64,000 nucleotides of DNA from JAOTZA01 sp965224065 (lineage in GTDB: Bacteria > Acidobacteriota > Thermoanaerobaculia > Multivoradales > JAHEKO01), in the NCBI GenBank assembly GCA_965224065.1, contig CBDCYF010000005.1, forward strand, positions 2,418,001-2,482,000. The letters run 5' to 3'. A program made the translations under genes and the position numbers. Of this stretch, positions 10,493 to 19,796 are shown piece after piece. Numbering within the stretch: position 1 is the stretch's first letter; each line of letters starts with the position of its first letter. The notes under the pieces are model-generated. The model worked only from the letters and a program-made list of their open reading frames with translations, was not told where the DNA came from and searched no databases.

Positions 10493-12271
10493 ATGATCGA
10501 TCGCTGGCGGATTGTTATCGTACTCGCCGTCGCGCTCGCCGCCGGAGCCCTTCGGGTCGAAGCGTCCGGCATCCGGCTCGACCTGGTTGTCCAAAGCACC
10601 GACGCCGACCGCACACTCGACCTGGTCTCACCGGGAGACGGCAGCGGCCGGCTGTTTCTGGTCCGGCAGCGGGGACGGATCATGATCCTGAAGGACGGCG
10701 CCATCCTCCCCCGGCCGTTTCTGGACCTCAGCTCGAGAATCGTGTGTTGCGCGAATTCGCGCGGCCTGCGCAGCCTCGCCTTCCACCCCGACTTTTCATC
10801 GAACGGTTTCTTCTACATCAGCTACACCGACCCGGACAACGACGACACGGTGGTCTCGCGGCTCAAGATTTCCTCCGATCCCGACCGGGCGCGCGCCGGC
10901 TCGGAGCGCGAGATTCTGCGCTACTCGAAGCCTTCGGTGTCGCATCACGGTGGGCTCCTGGCGTTTGGCCCGGACGGCTATCTCTATATCGGCACCGGCG
11001 ACGGTGGCTCGCGCGACGTGCCGCAAGATCTCGGCTCGCTGCTGGGCAAAATTCTGCGGGTAGACGTCGACGGCGCCTTCCCCTACACGATCCCGGACGA
11101 CAACCCCTTTGTCGCCGACCCCAACGCCCTCGACGAGATCTGGGCTCGGGGCGTGCGCAACCCCTGGCGCCGGACCTTTGACAGGGAGACCGGCGATCTC
11201 TTCTTTGGCGACGTCGGCGGCGCGCGGTTCGAAGAGATCAACTTTCAAAGCGCCGACAGCACGGGTGGTGAGAACTACGGCTGGCCGATCCTGGAAGGAA
11301 CCCACTGCCTGCTCGCCGATGAGTGCTCCGATGATTCCCTGGTGCCGCCGATCGTCGCTTTTCCGCACGATGACCCCGAGGTCACCGGGCTCTGCAACGC
11401 GGTCACCGGCGGCTATTTCTACCGCGGTCCCCGCGCAACGACCCTCGACGGCATGTATCTCTATGCGGACTTCTGCACCGGCACGTTTTATGGGGCCCGG
11501 CGGAACTCGGCCGGGCGCTGGGTCGCCAACCAGCTCCTCGACACAACCCTGCTTCCGGCAACCTTTGGAGAAGCCGAAGACGGCAGCCTCTACGTCGCGG
11601 ACTTCAAGCCCAGCATCCGTGGTGAGGGTCCGAGTGGCGAAGAGATCGGCGCGGTCTTCCGCGTGGTCGGACAGCCGCTGTTCTCCTCCGACTTCGAATC
11701 CGGGGATGCCACCGATTGGTCGCAGCGCCGTGGCCGTCCGATGGTCTCCTCTCCCGGGCTCAAGCGCTCCGACAACGCGCTGGAGGTGGCGGTCGGCGGC
11801 GGCAAAAAGAAGATTTTTCTCCGCTCCAAACACACCGCACAGACCACTTTCTCCCTGACGTTCGACCTGAACGCCAACCGGGTCGGCCTGGCCGACCAGT
11901 CGATCGAAATCCTGCGTCTTGCCGGACGCAAAAAAAAAGGCCACGTCAAGCTTCTGCTCGAACAGGAGGGTGACTCCTATTACGTCAACCTGTTGGCGAG
12001 GAGAGCGGACGGCCCATTCGAGAACCTCGGCCGCACCCCGGTGCCGGCGCGGCGAACCGTGAAGATCGGCGTCACCTGGATGAGGGCTTCGAGTACCGAC
12101 CAAATCGACGGCGAGGTCCATCTCACCAAGAAGGGAAAGGTCCGGGTGCGGGCCATTGATTTGGCCAACGCGGACCTGGACGTGCGGGCGGTCGCTCTGG
12201 GGCTCCCCGCCGGCTCGGTGTCGGCGGCGTCGGGAAGCTTTCTCGTCGACAACTACTCGTCTACTCCTTAA
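10493..12271 (+). CDS. Secreted PQQ-type sugar dehydrogenase (first of a tandem pair)
   Basis: 592 residues: signal peptide (1-24), a six-bladed beta-propeller glucose/sorbosone dehydrogenase domain (about 30-395), and a C-terminal domain of about 195 residues starting at FSSDFESGDATDWSQ. Propeller motifs include GLRSLAFHPDF, HHGGLLAFGPDGYLYIGTGDGG and GVRNPWRRTFDRETGDLFFGDVG. Periplasmic relatives (Gcd2/YliI, HHIP-like) oxidise aldoses using pyrroloquinoline quinone. No PQQ synthesis genes are in view. The C-terminal domain is shared only with the next gene here and resembles extracellular beta-sandwich modules (inference). TAGGAT sits six bases before the ATG and no ribosome-binding site is obvious, so the message may be leaderless. 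Confidence 0.9.
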   Translation: MIDRWRIVIVLAVALAAGALRVEASGIRLDLVVQSTDADRTLDLVSPGDGSGRLFLVRQRGRIMILKDGAILPRPFLDLSSRIVCCANSRGLRSLAFHPDFSSNGFFYISYTDPDNDDTVVSRLKISSDPDRARAGSEREILRYSKPSVSHHGGLLAFGPDGYLYIGTGDGGSRDVPQDLGSLLGKILRVDVDGAFPYTIPDDNPFVADPNALDEIWARGVRNPWRRTFDRETGDLFFGDVGGARFEEINFQSADSTGGENYGWPILEGTHCLLADECSDDSLVPPIVAFPHDDPEVTGLCNAVTGGYFYRGPRATTLDGMYLYADFCTGTFYGARRNSAGRWVANQLLDTTLLPATFGEAEDGSLYVADFKPSIRGEGPSGEEIGAVFRVVGQPLFSSDFESGDATDWSQRRGRPMVSSPGLKRSDNALEVAVGGGKKKIFLRSKHTAQTTFSLTFDLNANRVGLADQSIEILRLAGRKKKGHVKLLLEQEGDSYYVNLLARRADGPFENLGRTPVPARRTVKIGVTWMRASSTDQIDGEVHLTKKGKVRVRAIDLANADLDVRAVALGLPAGSVSAASGSFLVDNYSSTP

Positions 12272-12281
12272 GAGGGATCGC

Positions 12282-14039
12282 ATGAATCAAGCGGACCGCA
12301 AGCGTGCCGGCCGCGCGCTTTGGAAACTCGCGCTGGTCGGCCTTTTTTTCCCGATCCTCTGTGAGACCGCGTCGGCCGAGACCGGCATCCGTCTCGAGCT
12401 CGTTGCGGCCGACGGCGGCCGCACCACGGCCCTGGTCCACGCCGGCGACGGCACCGACCGGCTGTTCATCGTCAAGCAGACCGGACAGATCTTCGTCCTC
12501 GACCGCGGAACGGTCCTCGACACCCCGTTTCTCGACATCTCCGACCGGGTCGCGTGCTGCGCCAACGAGCGCGGGCTGGTCAGCCTGGCGTTTCACCCGG
12601 ACTACGAGACCAACGGCCGGTTTTTCATCGGCTATGTGGCCACGGATCTCAGGACCGTCGTCTCCCGCTTCCGCGTGTCGGCAGATCCGAACCGAGCGGT
12701 CGTGAACTCGGAGCGTGAATTGCTGAGCTGGGAGAAGCGCGACATCAACCACCACGGCGGCATCCTGGCCTTTGGTCCGGACGGCTATCTCTACATCGCC
12801 AACGGCGAAGGCGGCGCCCGCGGTGAAGCCGAGAATCTGGAGTCGTTTCCCGGAACCATCTTGCGGATCGACGTCGACCGCGGCTCGACCTATCGAGTGC
12901 CCAAGGACAACCCCTTCCGGGGCATGACGGGTGTGCTGCCGGAGATCTGGGCCTATGGCGTGCGCAATCCCTGGCGGCTGACCTTTGACCGGGAGACCGG
13001 CGATCTGTTTTTTGGCGACGTCGGGGCGGCGAATTTCGAGGAGATCAGCTTTGCGCCGGCGGGCAGCCCCGGGGGTCTGAACTTCGGCTGGCCGGTCAAG
13101 GAGGGGACCAACTGTCTACGGAGCGAGGAGGAGTGCGCGGATGAATCGCTGGTCGATCCGATCGTGGAGTACTCCCACGACAAGACCACACCCGAGTGCA
13201 ACTCGGTCACCGGCGGCTACTTCTACCGTGGTCCGCGCGCTCCGACCCTCTACGGCACCTATCTCTACGGCGACTTCTGCACCGGGGAGGTCTGGGGCGC
13301 GCGCCGCAACTCGGCCGACCGCTGGGTCTCCAACCAGCTTCTCGACACCGGGCTGCTGATCACCTCCTTTGGCGAGTCCGAGAGCGGCGAGCTCTATCTC
13401 GCGCACTTTTTGGGCGAGGTCTACCGGGTCGCAGGTCAGGAGCTTTTTGCCACGGACTTCGAGGCGGGAGACCTGCGGGACTGGTCGGCGCGCCGCCGCG
13501 GCCCCACGGTGGCCTCACCCGGCCTGCGGGGCTCGGAGCACGCCCTCGAGATCGGTTTGGGCGACGGCAGTGTCCGGCGATTTGTGCGTTCCGACGAACC
13601 CTCGGGCGAGAGCACCTTTCGTCTGGGCTTCGACTTGAGCGTCAACAACGCCGATCTCGGTGGCGAGGCAATCGAGTTCCTGCGGCTCGCCGGCACGCGC
13701 AGGAAGGGACACATCCGGCTGACCGTGGAAGAGGACGGCGGGCGCTACTGGCTGAACCTCCTGGTACGGCGCGCCGACGACAAGCTCCATCAGATCGGCC
13801 GCACCCGGCTACCGAGTCGCCGCAAGGTCAAGATCGAGCTCGATTGGCTGCGCGCCTCCGGGGCCGACGCCGCCGACGGGGAGATCATGGTCTTCAAGAA
13901 CGGCCGCCTCAAGATCGGCGCCACCGATCTGGCCAACAACAGCCGCCGGATGCGGTCGGTGACGGTCGGGCTGCCCTCCGGCAGCGCTCCAGCCGCGTCG
14001 GGATCGCTGTTGATCGACAACTACACGTCGACGCCGTAG
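12282..14039 (+). CDS. Secreted PQQ-type sugar dehydrogenase (second of a tandem pair)
   Basis: 585 residues, a full-length paralogue of the preceding gene with the same order: signal peptide (1-30, ending ASAET), beta-propeller (about 32-385) with GLVSLAFHPDY, HHGGILAFGPDGYLYIANGEGG and GVRNPWRLTFDRETGDLFFGDVG, and a matching C-terminal domain beginning FATDFEAGDLRDWSA. Both end in DNYSSTP or DNYTSTP. The ATG at 12282 follows AGAGGG and lies 10 bases after the previous stop, so the two are an operon made by tandem duplication. Divergence is spread over the whole length, so the duplication is not recent. The pair may differ in substrate. Confidence 0.9.
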   Translation: MNQADRKRAGRALWKLALVGLFFPILCETASAETGIRLELVAADGGRTTALVHAGDGTDRLFIVKQTGQIFVLDRGTVLDTPFLDISDRVACCANERGLVSLAFHPDYETNGRFFIGYVATDLRTVVSRFRVSADPNRAVVNSERELLSWEKRDINHHGGILAFGPDGYLYIANGEGGARGEAENLESFPGTILRIDVDRGSTYRVPKDNPFRGMTGVLPEIWAYGVRNPWRLTFDRETGDLFFGDVGAANFEEISFAPAGSPGGLNFGWPVKEGTNCLRSEEECADESLVDPIVEYSHDKTTPECNSVTGGYFYRGPRAPTLYGTYLYGDFCTGEVWGARRNSADRWVSNQLLDTGLLITSFGESESGELYLAHFLGEVYRVAGQELFATDFEAGDLRDWSARRRGPTVASPGLRGSEHALEIGLGDGSVRRFVRSDEPSGESTFRLGFDLSVNNADLGGEAIEFLRLAGTRRKGHIRLTVEEDGGRYWLNLLVRRADDKLHQIGRTRLPSRRKVKIELDWLRASGADAADGEIMVFKNGRLKIGATDLANNSRRMRSVTVGLPSGSAPAASGSLLIDNYTSTP

Positions 14040-14054
14040 GCAACGCCCGGCCCT

Positions 14055-14134
14055 TGAAGCGGCCGGCGGGGGCGCCGACCCTACGGCCGCAGGGACGGCG
14101 GCCCGGACGGCCGCCAGAGGCGGCGGCCGCTTCA
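14055..14134. repeat. REP-like palindromic element with TGAAGCGGCCG ends
   Basis: An 80-base element between convergent genes. It begins TGAAGCGGCCG and ends CGGCCGCTTCA, an exact 11-bp terminal inverted repeat, with further GGCCGC-type palindromes inside. The same CGGCCGCTTCAG module occurs twice before ruvA (50814-50888), which suggests a dispersed repeat family. It may also act as a transcription terminator for one or both flanking genes. The rest of the gap to 14194 contains nothing else recognisable. Confidence 0.6.
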
Positions 14135-14194
14135 GGGCGCAACGACATCGAGCGCTCGGCCGTTATACGGAAAACCGTTCCAGTGTCGCAGGAG

Positions 14195-15388
14195 CTAAGG
14201 CAAGAACGCCGTGGTGTCGGCCATTTTCTGCGGCAGGTACTCGTCGATCACGTAGTTGAGGCCGTGTTTGGCCAGCGCCTGCTGCTCGACGCGCACGCCC
14301 ATCTTGACCTGCTGCTCGATCGCTTGCCGCCACTCTTTGTGGTGGCGCACGAAGGGGTCGTTCTTGAGCGCGTCCTTGGCGCGCTTGATGTCGACCTCCT
14401 TGAGCGGATGGGTCGGCAGGTCGTAGTCGGTGATGTCCTGAGGCGTCACGCCGAGAAACCGAGCCTGCGGCACGCAGAAGAACTCGTTCATGTGAGCGGC
14501 GTTTCCGGAGCCCACCTTGAGGGTGCGGTAGATGTTGGAATAGCCGTAGGGATCGCCGTCGACAAAGACATAGACCGGCAGCTCGCGCTCGTCGGCGAGG
14601 CGGCGGATAAAGCGGCGGCAGGCGCGAGTCGGAACGCCTCCCAGGGAAACCAGGATGCAATTAGCCTGGCGCCAGTAGGAGTGCTTGACCAGGCGCTGGA
14701 ACATCCCGGCGGTCTCGATCGCCAGGATGAAATCGGCGTCGGTCTCGAAGCCCAGCTTCTCGACCGAGATCGGAATCGAATACGCCCCCGAGCCAAAGCG
14801 GGTGCAATCGATGCGCAGCTCTTCACCGGTCTCGCGGTCGTAGTCGATGACGACGAGCTCGCCGGCGACGTCGCCGCCCTTCTCCTCGGGGATGAACCCG
14901 AGCTGCTCCCGGTTGACCCGGAAGAGAGCTTCGACATCCTCCATCACCGTGTCGCTCTCGGGTTGTTCGTTGAACCGGCACTCATCCCAGTTCTTGGAGA
15001 CATAGTAGGCCTCCCGCTTGGTGGCGATGTCGTCGGCCTCGACCAGCTCTTTGGAAAACGCCATCATCCGCAGGGTCTGGGCAAAGGTCTTGACCGTCCC
15101 GACGGTCAGTGTGCGCTCTTTCTTTTTGCCCTTGATCTGAAAAAACCCCTTGGCGGGTCGGTAGACCACGTTCGAGAGGCTGCGCACCGGAAACTTGAGC
15201 GACGGGGTCTTGCGTTTGAGGATCTTCTGATGAACATCGCGGGCCTCACCCCGAATTCGGCGCACCACGCCGACGGCGCCCCGCTTCGCCCTCACACCTT
15301 TCTTCGCGACGGCCTTGCCCGCCGCTTTCTTTTTGGACCCGCGCTTACGGCTAGGGGTCTTGCCGGTGGGCTTTTTTTTCTTCGCCAT
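14195..15388 (-). CDS. top6A: DNA topoisomerase VI subunit A (Spo11-like), with lysine-rich N-terminal tail
   Basis: 397 residues. After a basic tail (residues 1-47, rich in KKKK/KRGSKK) comes the 5Y-CAP domain with the DNA-cleaving tyrosine in TKREAYYVSKNWDE (Y128/Y129), then the Toprim domain: E225 in LAIETAGMF and the acidic pair D277/D279 in VFVDGDPYGYSN that bind Mg2+. With subunit B it forms an A2B2 type IIB topoisomerase that passes one duplex through another using ATP. The enzyme is typical of archaea and plants and sporadic in Bacteria. The ATG at 15388 follows GGAGG (spacing 8). Its first 38 bases lie inside the end of the upstream methyltransferase gene. The partner gene lies about 6 kb away on the same strand. 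All catalytic residues are present. Confidence 0.93.
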   Translation of the reverse strand: MAKKKKPTGKTPSRKRGSKKKAAGKAVAKKGVRAKRGAVGVVRRIRGEARDVHQKILKRKTPSLKFPVRSLSNVVYRPAKGFFQIKGKKKERTLTVGTVKTFAQTLRMMAFSKELVEADDIATKREAYYVSKNWDECRFNEQPESDTVMEDVEALFRVNREQLGFIPEEKGGDVAGELVVIDYDRETGEELRIDCTRFGSGAYSIPISVEKLGFETDADFILAIETAGMFQRLVKHSYWRQANCILVSLGGVPTRACRRFIRRLADERELPVYVFVDGDPYGYSNIYRTLKVGSGNAAHMNEFFCVPQARFLGVTPQDITDYDLPTHPLKEVDIKRAKDALKNDPFVRHHKEWRQAIEQQVKMGVRVEQQALAKHGLNYVIDEYLPQKMADTTAFLP

Positions 15389-16214
15389 CTTGGCCGCCTC
15401 CGTTTTCGCTCGCTCCCTTTCCGGTGGGACCGTAGAGTCCGGCGATCGCCGCCACCCGGGCCGCCTCCTCCATAAAACCGTCGTTCCGCACAATCCGCGG
15501 CGGGCCGTCCCAGCGGGACCCCGGACGCGTCACCACCGACATGCAGTCGATCAACCTCCGCGTCTTCCAGTTGACCAGCTCCTGAGAGACACAACTCAAG
15601 CCGCTGGTTTCCGCAAACCGGCGGAGCTTTACGGCGGTCATGTCGTAAGAGCGCCATTGCGCACAGGTGTCGAGAAGGCCCAGCCGGCGCAGGACTCCCG
15701 TTCCCAGCGGCAGGCGTTCGATCAACGTGAAGTGGGCCGCGTACTCGCCCAGATTCGAATGATGGAGAAACGCCACCCCCTCCGCGCTCAAGACGCGCGG
15801 CAGCTGTGACACATAGGCCTCGACCGCGTCGGCGTCGGCGTGGACCAGGGAGTCGAAGCTGAACACAAAATCGACGGAGTGACTGGGAACCATGTCGAGG
15901 GACGTCCCGTCATTGAGAAAACACTCGACGTGGGCGTCGGCGCGAAACCGCTCCTCGCAGGCATCAACGCACTTCTCCGAAAGATCCACCAGATAGAGAC
16001 GCTTGCACAACTCTTTCAAAAACTGCGACCAGCGGCCAAATCCGGGGGCGATCTCGAGAATCGTTCCCGCCGGCACAAAGCGATGGATGCGCGGCCACAG
16101 GGTCCCCCTCCACTGCCAATCGGTGCCCCCCCAAGGCTCCGACCACTCGTCGCCGCGCCCGGACCAATCGTAGTCGGTCGTGAACTCGGCCAGGTTCTGC
16201 TCGATCGTCGGCAT
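15351..16214 (-). CDS. Class I SAM-dependent methyltransferase
   Basis: 287 residues. The SAM-binding motif I reads ILEIAPGFGRWSQFL near residue 52, followed by LYLVDLSEKCVDAC (motif II acidic) and VDFVFSFDSLVHA (motif post I/II). The N-terminal WPRIHRFVPAG stretch is common in methyltransferases of polysaccharide and O-antigen clusters, but substrate is unknown. The last about 25 residues are polar (GGGQDGEEKKAHRQDP) and are encoded by the sequence that also holds the ribosome-binding site and start of top6A; the overlap is 38 bases. It is divergent from the DinB-like gene, with about 94 bases between starts. Confidence 0.85.
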   Translation of the reverse strand: MPTIEQNLAEFTTDYDWSGRGDEWSEPWGGTDWQWRGTLWPRIHRFVPAGTILEIAPGFGRWSQFLKELCKRLYLVDLSEKCVDACEERFRADAHVECFLNDGTSLDMVPSHSVDFVFSFDSLVHADADAVEAYVSQLPRVLSAEGVAFLHHSNLGEYAAHFTLIERLPLGTGVLRRLGLLDTCAQWRSYDMTAVKLRRFAETSGLSCVSQELVNWKTRRLIDCMSVVTRPGSRWDGPPRIVRNDGFMEEAARVAAIAGLYGPTGKGASENGGGQDGEEKKAHRQDP

Positions 16215-16308
16215 TTCGGGCTTGGACCATGCTATCCCGATCGGTCAACGCAAACCGACGCTCGCGCTCGGTGCTAAGCTCCCCATATCCGTCTCTGAGG
16301 GGCTCGCT

Positions 16309-16845
16309 GTGATCCCGGTCTTGCAACAAATGTATGCCGGTCTCGAAGACCGTCGCCTTAACATGCTCCGCCGTGTCCGGGAGATGAACGAGGCGCAGCG
16401 CGCGTTTCGAGCCGAGCCCGAGGACTGGACGCCGACCCAGGTCGTCCAGCACATCGTGATCGCGGAACAGGTCGGGGTGGACGCGATGGTGCGCCTCAAG
16501 GATCGCCCTTCAAAGAAAAGACGGCTGGCGCAGAAGCTTGGCTACGCCGCGGTGTGGGTGATCATGAAGCTGGGGATTCGGGTAAAGAGCCCGGCACGAC
16601 GAACCATCCCGGATGGCGAGGTCTCGTTTGGCGAGATCGAGTCCGAGTGGGAAAAGACGAGAGACCGTCTTCACGACCTGCTCGACGACCTCGAGGACGG
16701 CGCGCTCCAGTCGGCCGGGTTCATGCATCCGGTCGCCGGACCGCTGAACCTGAGCGAGGGTCTTTTGTTTATGACCCGTCACCTGGATCACCACCTGCGA
16801 CAGCTCGATCGCATCGTAGCGGGCAAGACCTACCCCGCCACCTGA
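16309..16845 (+). CDS. DinB-like protein
   Basis: 178 residues, predicted four-helix bundle. The three metal-binding histidines of the DinB/YfiT fold appear as VVQHIVIAEQ near residue 45 and FMTRHLDHHLRQLD near residue 155. Members include thiol S-transferases (BstA-like) and mycothiol isomerases, but many are uncharacterised. The GTG at 16309 is preceded by GAGGGG at a suitable distance; ATG 16330 is the alternative start. A FAD oxidoreductase gene follows after 14 bases, so they probably share a transcript. This is the first of four plus-strand genes lying between the two topoisomerase VI genes. Confidence 0.75.
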   Translation: MIPVLQQMYAGLEDRRLNMLRRVREMNEAQRAFRAEPEDWTPTQVVQHIVIAEQVGVDAMVRLKDRPSKKRRLAQKLGYAAVWVIMKLGIRVKSPARRTIPDGEVSFGEIESEWEKTRDRLHDLLDDLEDGALQSAGFMHPVAGPLNLSEGLLFMTRHLDHHLRQLDRIVAGKTYPAT

Positions 16846-16859
16846 CGAGCCCGCACGTC

Positions 16860-18110
16860 ATGCCGTCCGCGCGGATCCTCGTCGTCGGCGCCGGAGTGTT
16901 CGGTCTGACCGCCGCCCTCGAAGCGCGGCGTCGCGGACACCACGTGAGGCTTCTGGACCAGGGGCCGATCCCTCACCCCCTGGCGGCTTCGACCGACATC
17001 AGCAAGGTCATCCGCATGGAGTACGGACCGGACGAGACCTATATGGCTCTCGCAGAGGAGGCCCGCGCCGGGTGGCTGCGCTGGAACGAGGCGTGGCGCG
17101 ACGCGGGCCAGGAGCCCCTCTACCACGAGACCGGTGTCTTGATGACCTCGCTCGACCGCATGGCCCCCGGCGGTCTCGAGTACGAGAGTCATCGCCTGCT
17201 CGAGGCTCGTGGGCACCGACCCGAACGGATCGGCGGGCGTGACCTCGGCCGCCGGTTCCCGGCCCACGGTTCGATCTTTGCCGACGGCTTCTTCCACACC
17301 TGCGGCGGGTATGCCGAAAGCGGCCGGGTGATCGAATGGTTGGCCGAACAGGCGCGACAGGAAGAGATCGACGTCCGCGAGCACACCGGTGTCCGGCGTC
17401 TGCTCCAGGACGGTGGGCGGGTCCGGGGCGTCGAGGACGTAAGCGGCGCCCGCCACCAGGCCGACCGGATCCTCCTGGCCTCGGGCTCCTGGACGGGCCG
17501 GCTCCTTCCCGAGCTCGGAGACGCGTTCCGGCGCACTTATCATCCGGTCTGGCACCTGCGGCCGGCGGAGCCGACCGGATTTCTGCCCGCATCCTTTCCC
17601 ACCTTCACCGCCGATGTGGCTCGCACCGGGTTCTACGGCTTTCCGCTCCACCCAAGCGCCGAGGTGGTCAAGATCGGCCATCACGGAACCGGCGTCGCGC
17701 CCCCCGACGACGGAACGCTCACCGTCCCGGCCATAGCGACGCACAAGCTGCGCGAGTTTCTCCGCGCCTACCTCCCCTCGCTTGCCGGTGCCGAGATCGT
17801 CAAGACCCGGCTCTGCCCCTATTGCGACACCGCCGACGAGGACTTCTGGATCGCCCGCGACCCGGACCGCCGGGGGCTGACCGTCGCCAGCGGCGGCAGC
17901 GGACATGGCTTCAAATTCGCGCCTATTCTGGGCCGGATCATCAACGACTTGGCCGGGATCGAAGACCGCCGGACCCGCCAGACTGTGGAACCGTTCGCAG
18001 ACATCGCGCGACCACCGATCGACGCTCTGGAGCGGAAGTTCCGCTGGCGTCCCGAGCTTCGGCTGGAGCGTGGGCTCGAAGCGGCGCGCTGCCACGAGAA
18101 GGTTCTGTAG
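16860..18110 (+). CDS. FAD-dependent amine oxidoreductase, sarcosine-oxidase-like
   Basis: 416 residues of the DAO family. The dinucleotide-binding motif ILVVGAGVFGLTAALEA lies at residues 5-21. Near residue 320, RLCPYCDTADEDFWIARD aligns with the monomeric sarcosine oxidase segment in which cysteine covalently binds FAD, and GGSGHGFKFAPILG matches the conserved C-terminal flavin-binding GFSGHGFKF-type motif. It probably oxidises a secondary amine or N-methyl amino acid, using oxygen and producing peroxide; substrate unknown. Co-oriented 14 bases downstream of the DinB-like gene. The start ATG 16860 places the Rossmann motif at the usual distance; the ribosome-binding site is weak. Confidence 0.88.
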   Translation: MPSARILVVGAGVFGLTAALEARRRGHHVRLLDQGPIPHPLAASTDISKVIRMEYGPDETYMALAEEARAGWLRWNEAWRDAGQEPLYHETGVLMTSLDRMAPGGLEYESHRLLEARGHRPERIGGRDLGRRFPAHGSIFADGFFHTCGGYAESGRVIEWLAEQARQEEIDVREHTGVRRLLQDGGRVRGVEDVSGARHQADRILLASGSWTGRLLPELGDAFRRTYHPVWHLRPAEPTGFLPASFPTFTADVARTGFYGFPLHPSAEVVKIGHHGTGVAPPDDGTLTVPAIATHKLREFLRAYLPSLAGAEIVKTRLCPYCDTADEDFWIARDPDRRGLTVASGGSGHGFKFAPILGRIINDLAGIEDRRTRQTVEPFADIARPPIDALERKFRWRPELRLERGLEAARCHEKVL

Positions 18111-18239
18111 CTGTCGTCGGCGGAGCGGACGGGTCTCGAGCCCGGCTGTGCTAGGCTCGAAACAGACAAATCGAGAGTCCGGGGCCTGGAGATGACTCGG
18201 GGCTCCTCGATTCCGGGCTCGCGACGGCAGGAGGTCGTC

Positions 18240-19787
18240 ATGCGACAGTCAGAAGGCTACGCCCCGGGTTTTTCTTCCTCCACCCGCATTGTGCCGATGC
18301 GCCCGGCGGGAGCGACGAGAGCGCTTCGCCTCAGGCGGCGTCCTCGGGTGCCACGGCGCCTGCTGCGCGGGGAGCGGAGAACGGCCCATCGCTCGCGCAA
18401 GCTGATCCGTGCCTTGCGGCCCAAGGCAAAAAAGGGCCTCACGCCCGAGCAGCGCCTCGTCCAGCGCGCCACCATGGGGCTCAACCTGGCCGAGCTCGCC
18501 CGCATCTCCGAGCTGGGCTACAACGCCTGGCTGGATGGGCAGTTGGATTGGGCGTCGATCGACGACGGCGGATTCGAGGACGAGCTCAACACGAGCCTGC
18601 GCAGTCTCTCGATGACGCCGTACCAGCTCTACCAGAACTTCGACGACGAGTCCTTCCGGCCGGTGATCGAGCTGATGGTAGCGAGCGTGCTGCGCGCCGC
18701 GTACAGTCCCCGACAGCTCTACGAGCGGATGGTGATCTTCTGGTCGGACCACTTTGCGATCGACATCTTTGCCGACCACGGATACCTGCTCAAGATGACC
18801 GACGATCGCGAGGTGATCCGCCCGCACGCGCTCGGGAACTTCCGCGACCTGCTGGGCGCGAGCGCCCACAGCCCGGCCATGCTCGAGTATTTGACCAACG
18901 ACACCAACGTCAAGGGCCACCCCAACGAGAACTACGCCCGCGAGCTGATGGAGCTCCACACGCTGGGCGTCGACGGCCCCTACACCCAGAAAGACGTGCG
19001 CGAGGTCGCCCGCGCCTTTACCGGCTGGACTCTACACGGGGTGTACTCACGCGAGCCCCAGATGGGGACTTTCCGTTTCGCCAACCACTACCATGACAAA
19101 CGCGAGAAAGTCGTCCTGGGACGGGTCATTCCGTCCGGCGGCGGAGAGGAAGACGGCGAGCAGATCCTGGATCTTCTGGCCACCCATCCCAAGACCGCCG
19201 ATTTCATCGCGGAGAAGCTGGTCCGCTACTTTTGGGGATACAAGCCCAAGAGAAAGCTGGTGCGCAAGGCCGCGAGAAAGTTCCTCGCCACCGACGGCGA
19301 CATCGCCGCGACCGTCAAGGTCATCCTGGCGCGCAAGCAAATGCAGAGCGCCGAGCCCAAGCTCAAGCGCCCCGTCCACCTCATGGCCTCGGCCGTTCGA
19401 GCGACCCTGGCGGACGTCCGCGACGCGGGCTTTCTGATCGAACAACTCGAGCTCGCCGGTCATCTTCCCTTTGCCTGGAGCGCGCCGAACGGCTATCCGG
19501 ACGCGGAGGACTACTGGTCCGGCTTTATCCTGCCGCGCTGGAACTTCGCCGCCGATTTCCCGATCCCAGAGGTGTCGGGCGCGCGGCTGGACCCGGCGCT
19601 GCTGGATCTCGAAGCCTCGCCCAAGACGATCGCCAAGAGAATCGACCGCCAGATGTTCAACCGCACGCTGAGCAAAAAAACCAGGAAGTCCATCCAGGAG
19701 TTTCTCGGCCGCGAGGAGATCACCACCAAACGGCTGCGCGAAGCGATCGGCATGGCGATCGCCGCCCCCGAGTTCCAGCTCTACTGA
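18240..19787 (+). CDS. DUF1800 family protein
   Basis: 515 residues. The DUF1800 core starts near residue 60 (LTPEQRLVQRATMG) and contains NENYARELMELHTLGVDG, YTQKDVREVARAFTGWT and WSAPNGYPDAEDYW, the conserved blocks of this family. Before the core is an arginine-rich stretch (RALRLRRRPRVPRRLLRGERR, about residues 25-45). No classical signal peptide is visible. An ATG at 18192 is possible, but the ATG at 18240 has a full AGGAGG six bases upstream and is preferred. The 129-base gap before it holds no other feature. DUF1800 is nearly always next to DUF1501, as here (gap 9 bases); their joint function is unknown. Confidence 0.88.
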   Translation: MRQSEGYAPGFSSSTRIVPMRPAGATRALRLRRRPRVPRRLLRGERRTAHRSRKLIRALRPKAKKGLTPEQRLVQRATMGLNLAELARISELGYNAWLDGQLDWASIDDGGFEDELNTSLRSLSMTPYQLYQNFDDESFRPVIELMVASVLRAAYSPRQLYERMVIFWSDHFAIDIFADHGYLLKMTDDREVIRPHALGNFRDLLGASAHSPAMLEYLTNDTNVKGHPNENYARELMELHTLGVDGPYTQKDVREVARAFTGWTLHGVYSREPQMGTFRFANHYHDKREKVVLGRVIPSGGGEEDGEQILDLLATHPKTADFIAEKLVRYFWGYKPKRKLVRKAARKFLATDGDIAATVKVILARKQMQSAEPKLKRPVHLMASAVRATLADVRDAGFLIEQLELAGHLPFAWSAPNGYPDAEDYWSGFILPRWNFAADFPIPEVSGARLDPALLDLEASPKTIAKRIDRQMFNRTLSKKTRKSIQEFLGREEITTKRLREAIGMAIAAPEFQLY

Positions 19788-19796
19788 GGTACCGCC

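Noticed and set aside
15365..15388. T-rich run on the plus strand inside top6A, resembling a terminator tail
   Set aside because: It is the coding sequence for the lysine tail on the other strand and has no adjacent hairpin; the same applies to T-runs at about 23040-23165 in top6B.
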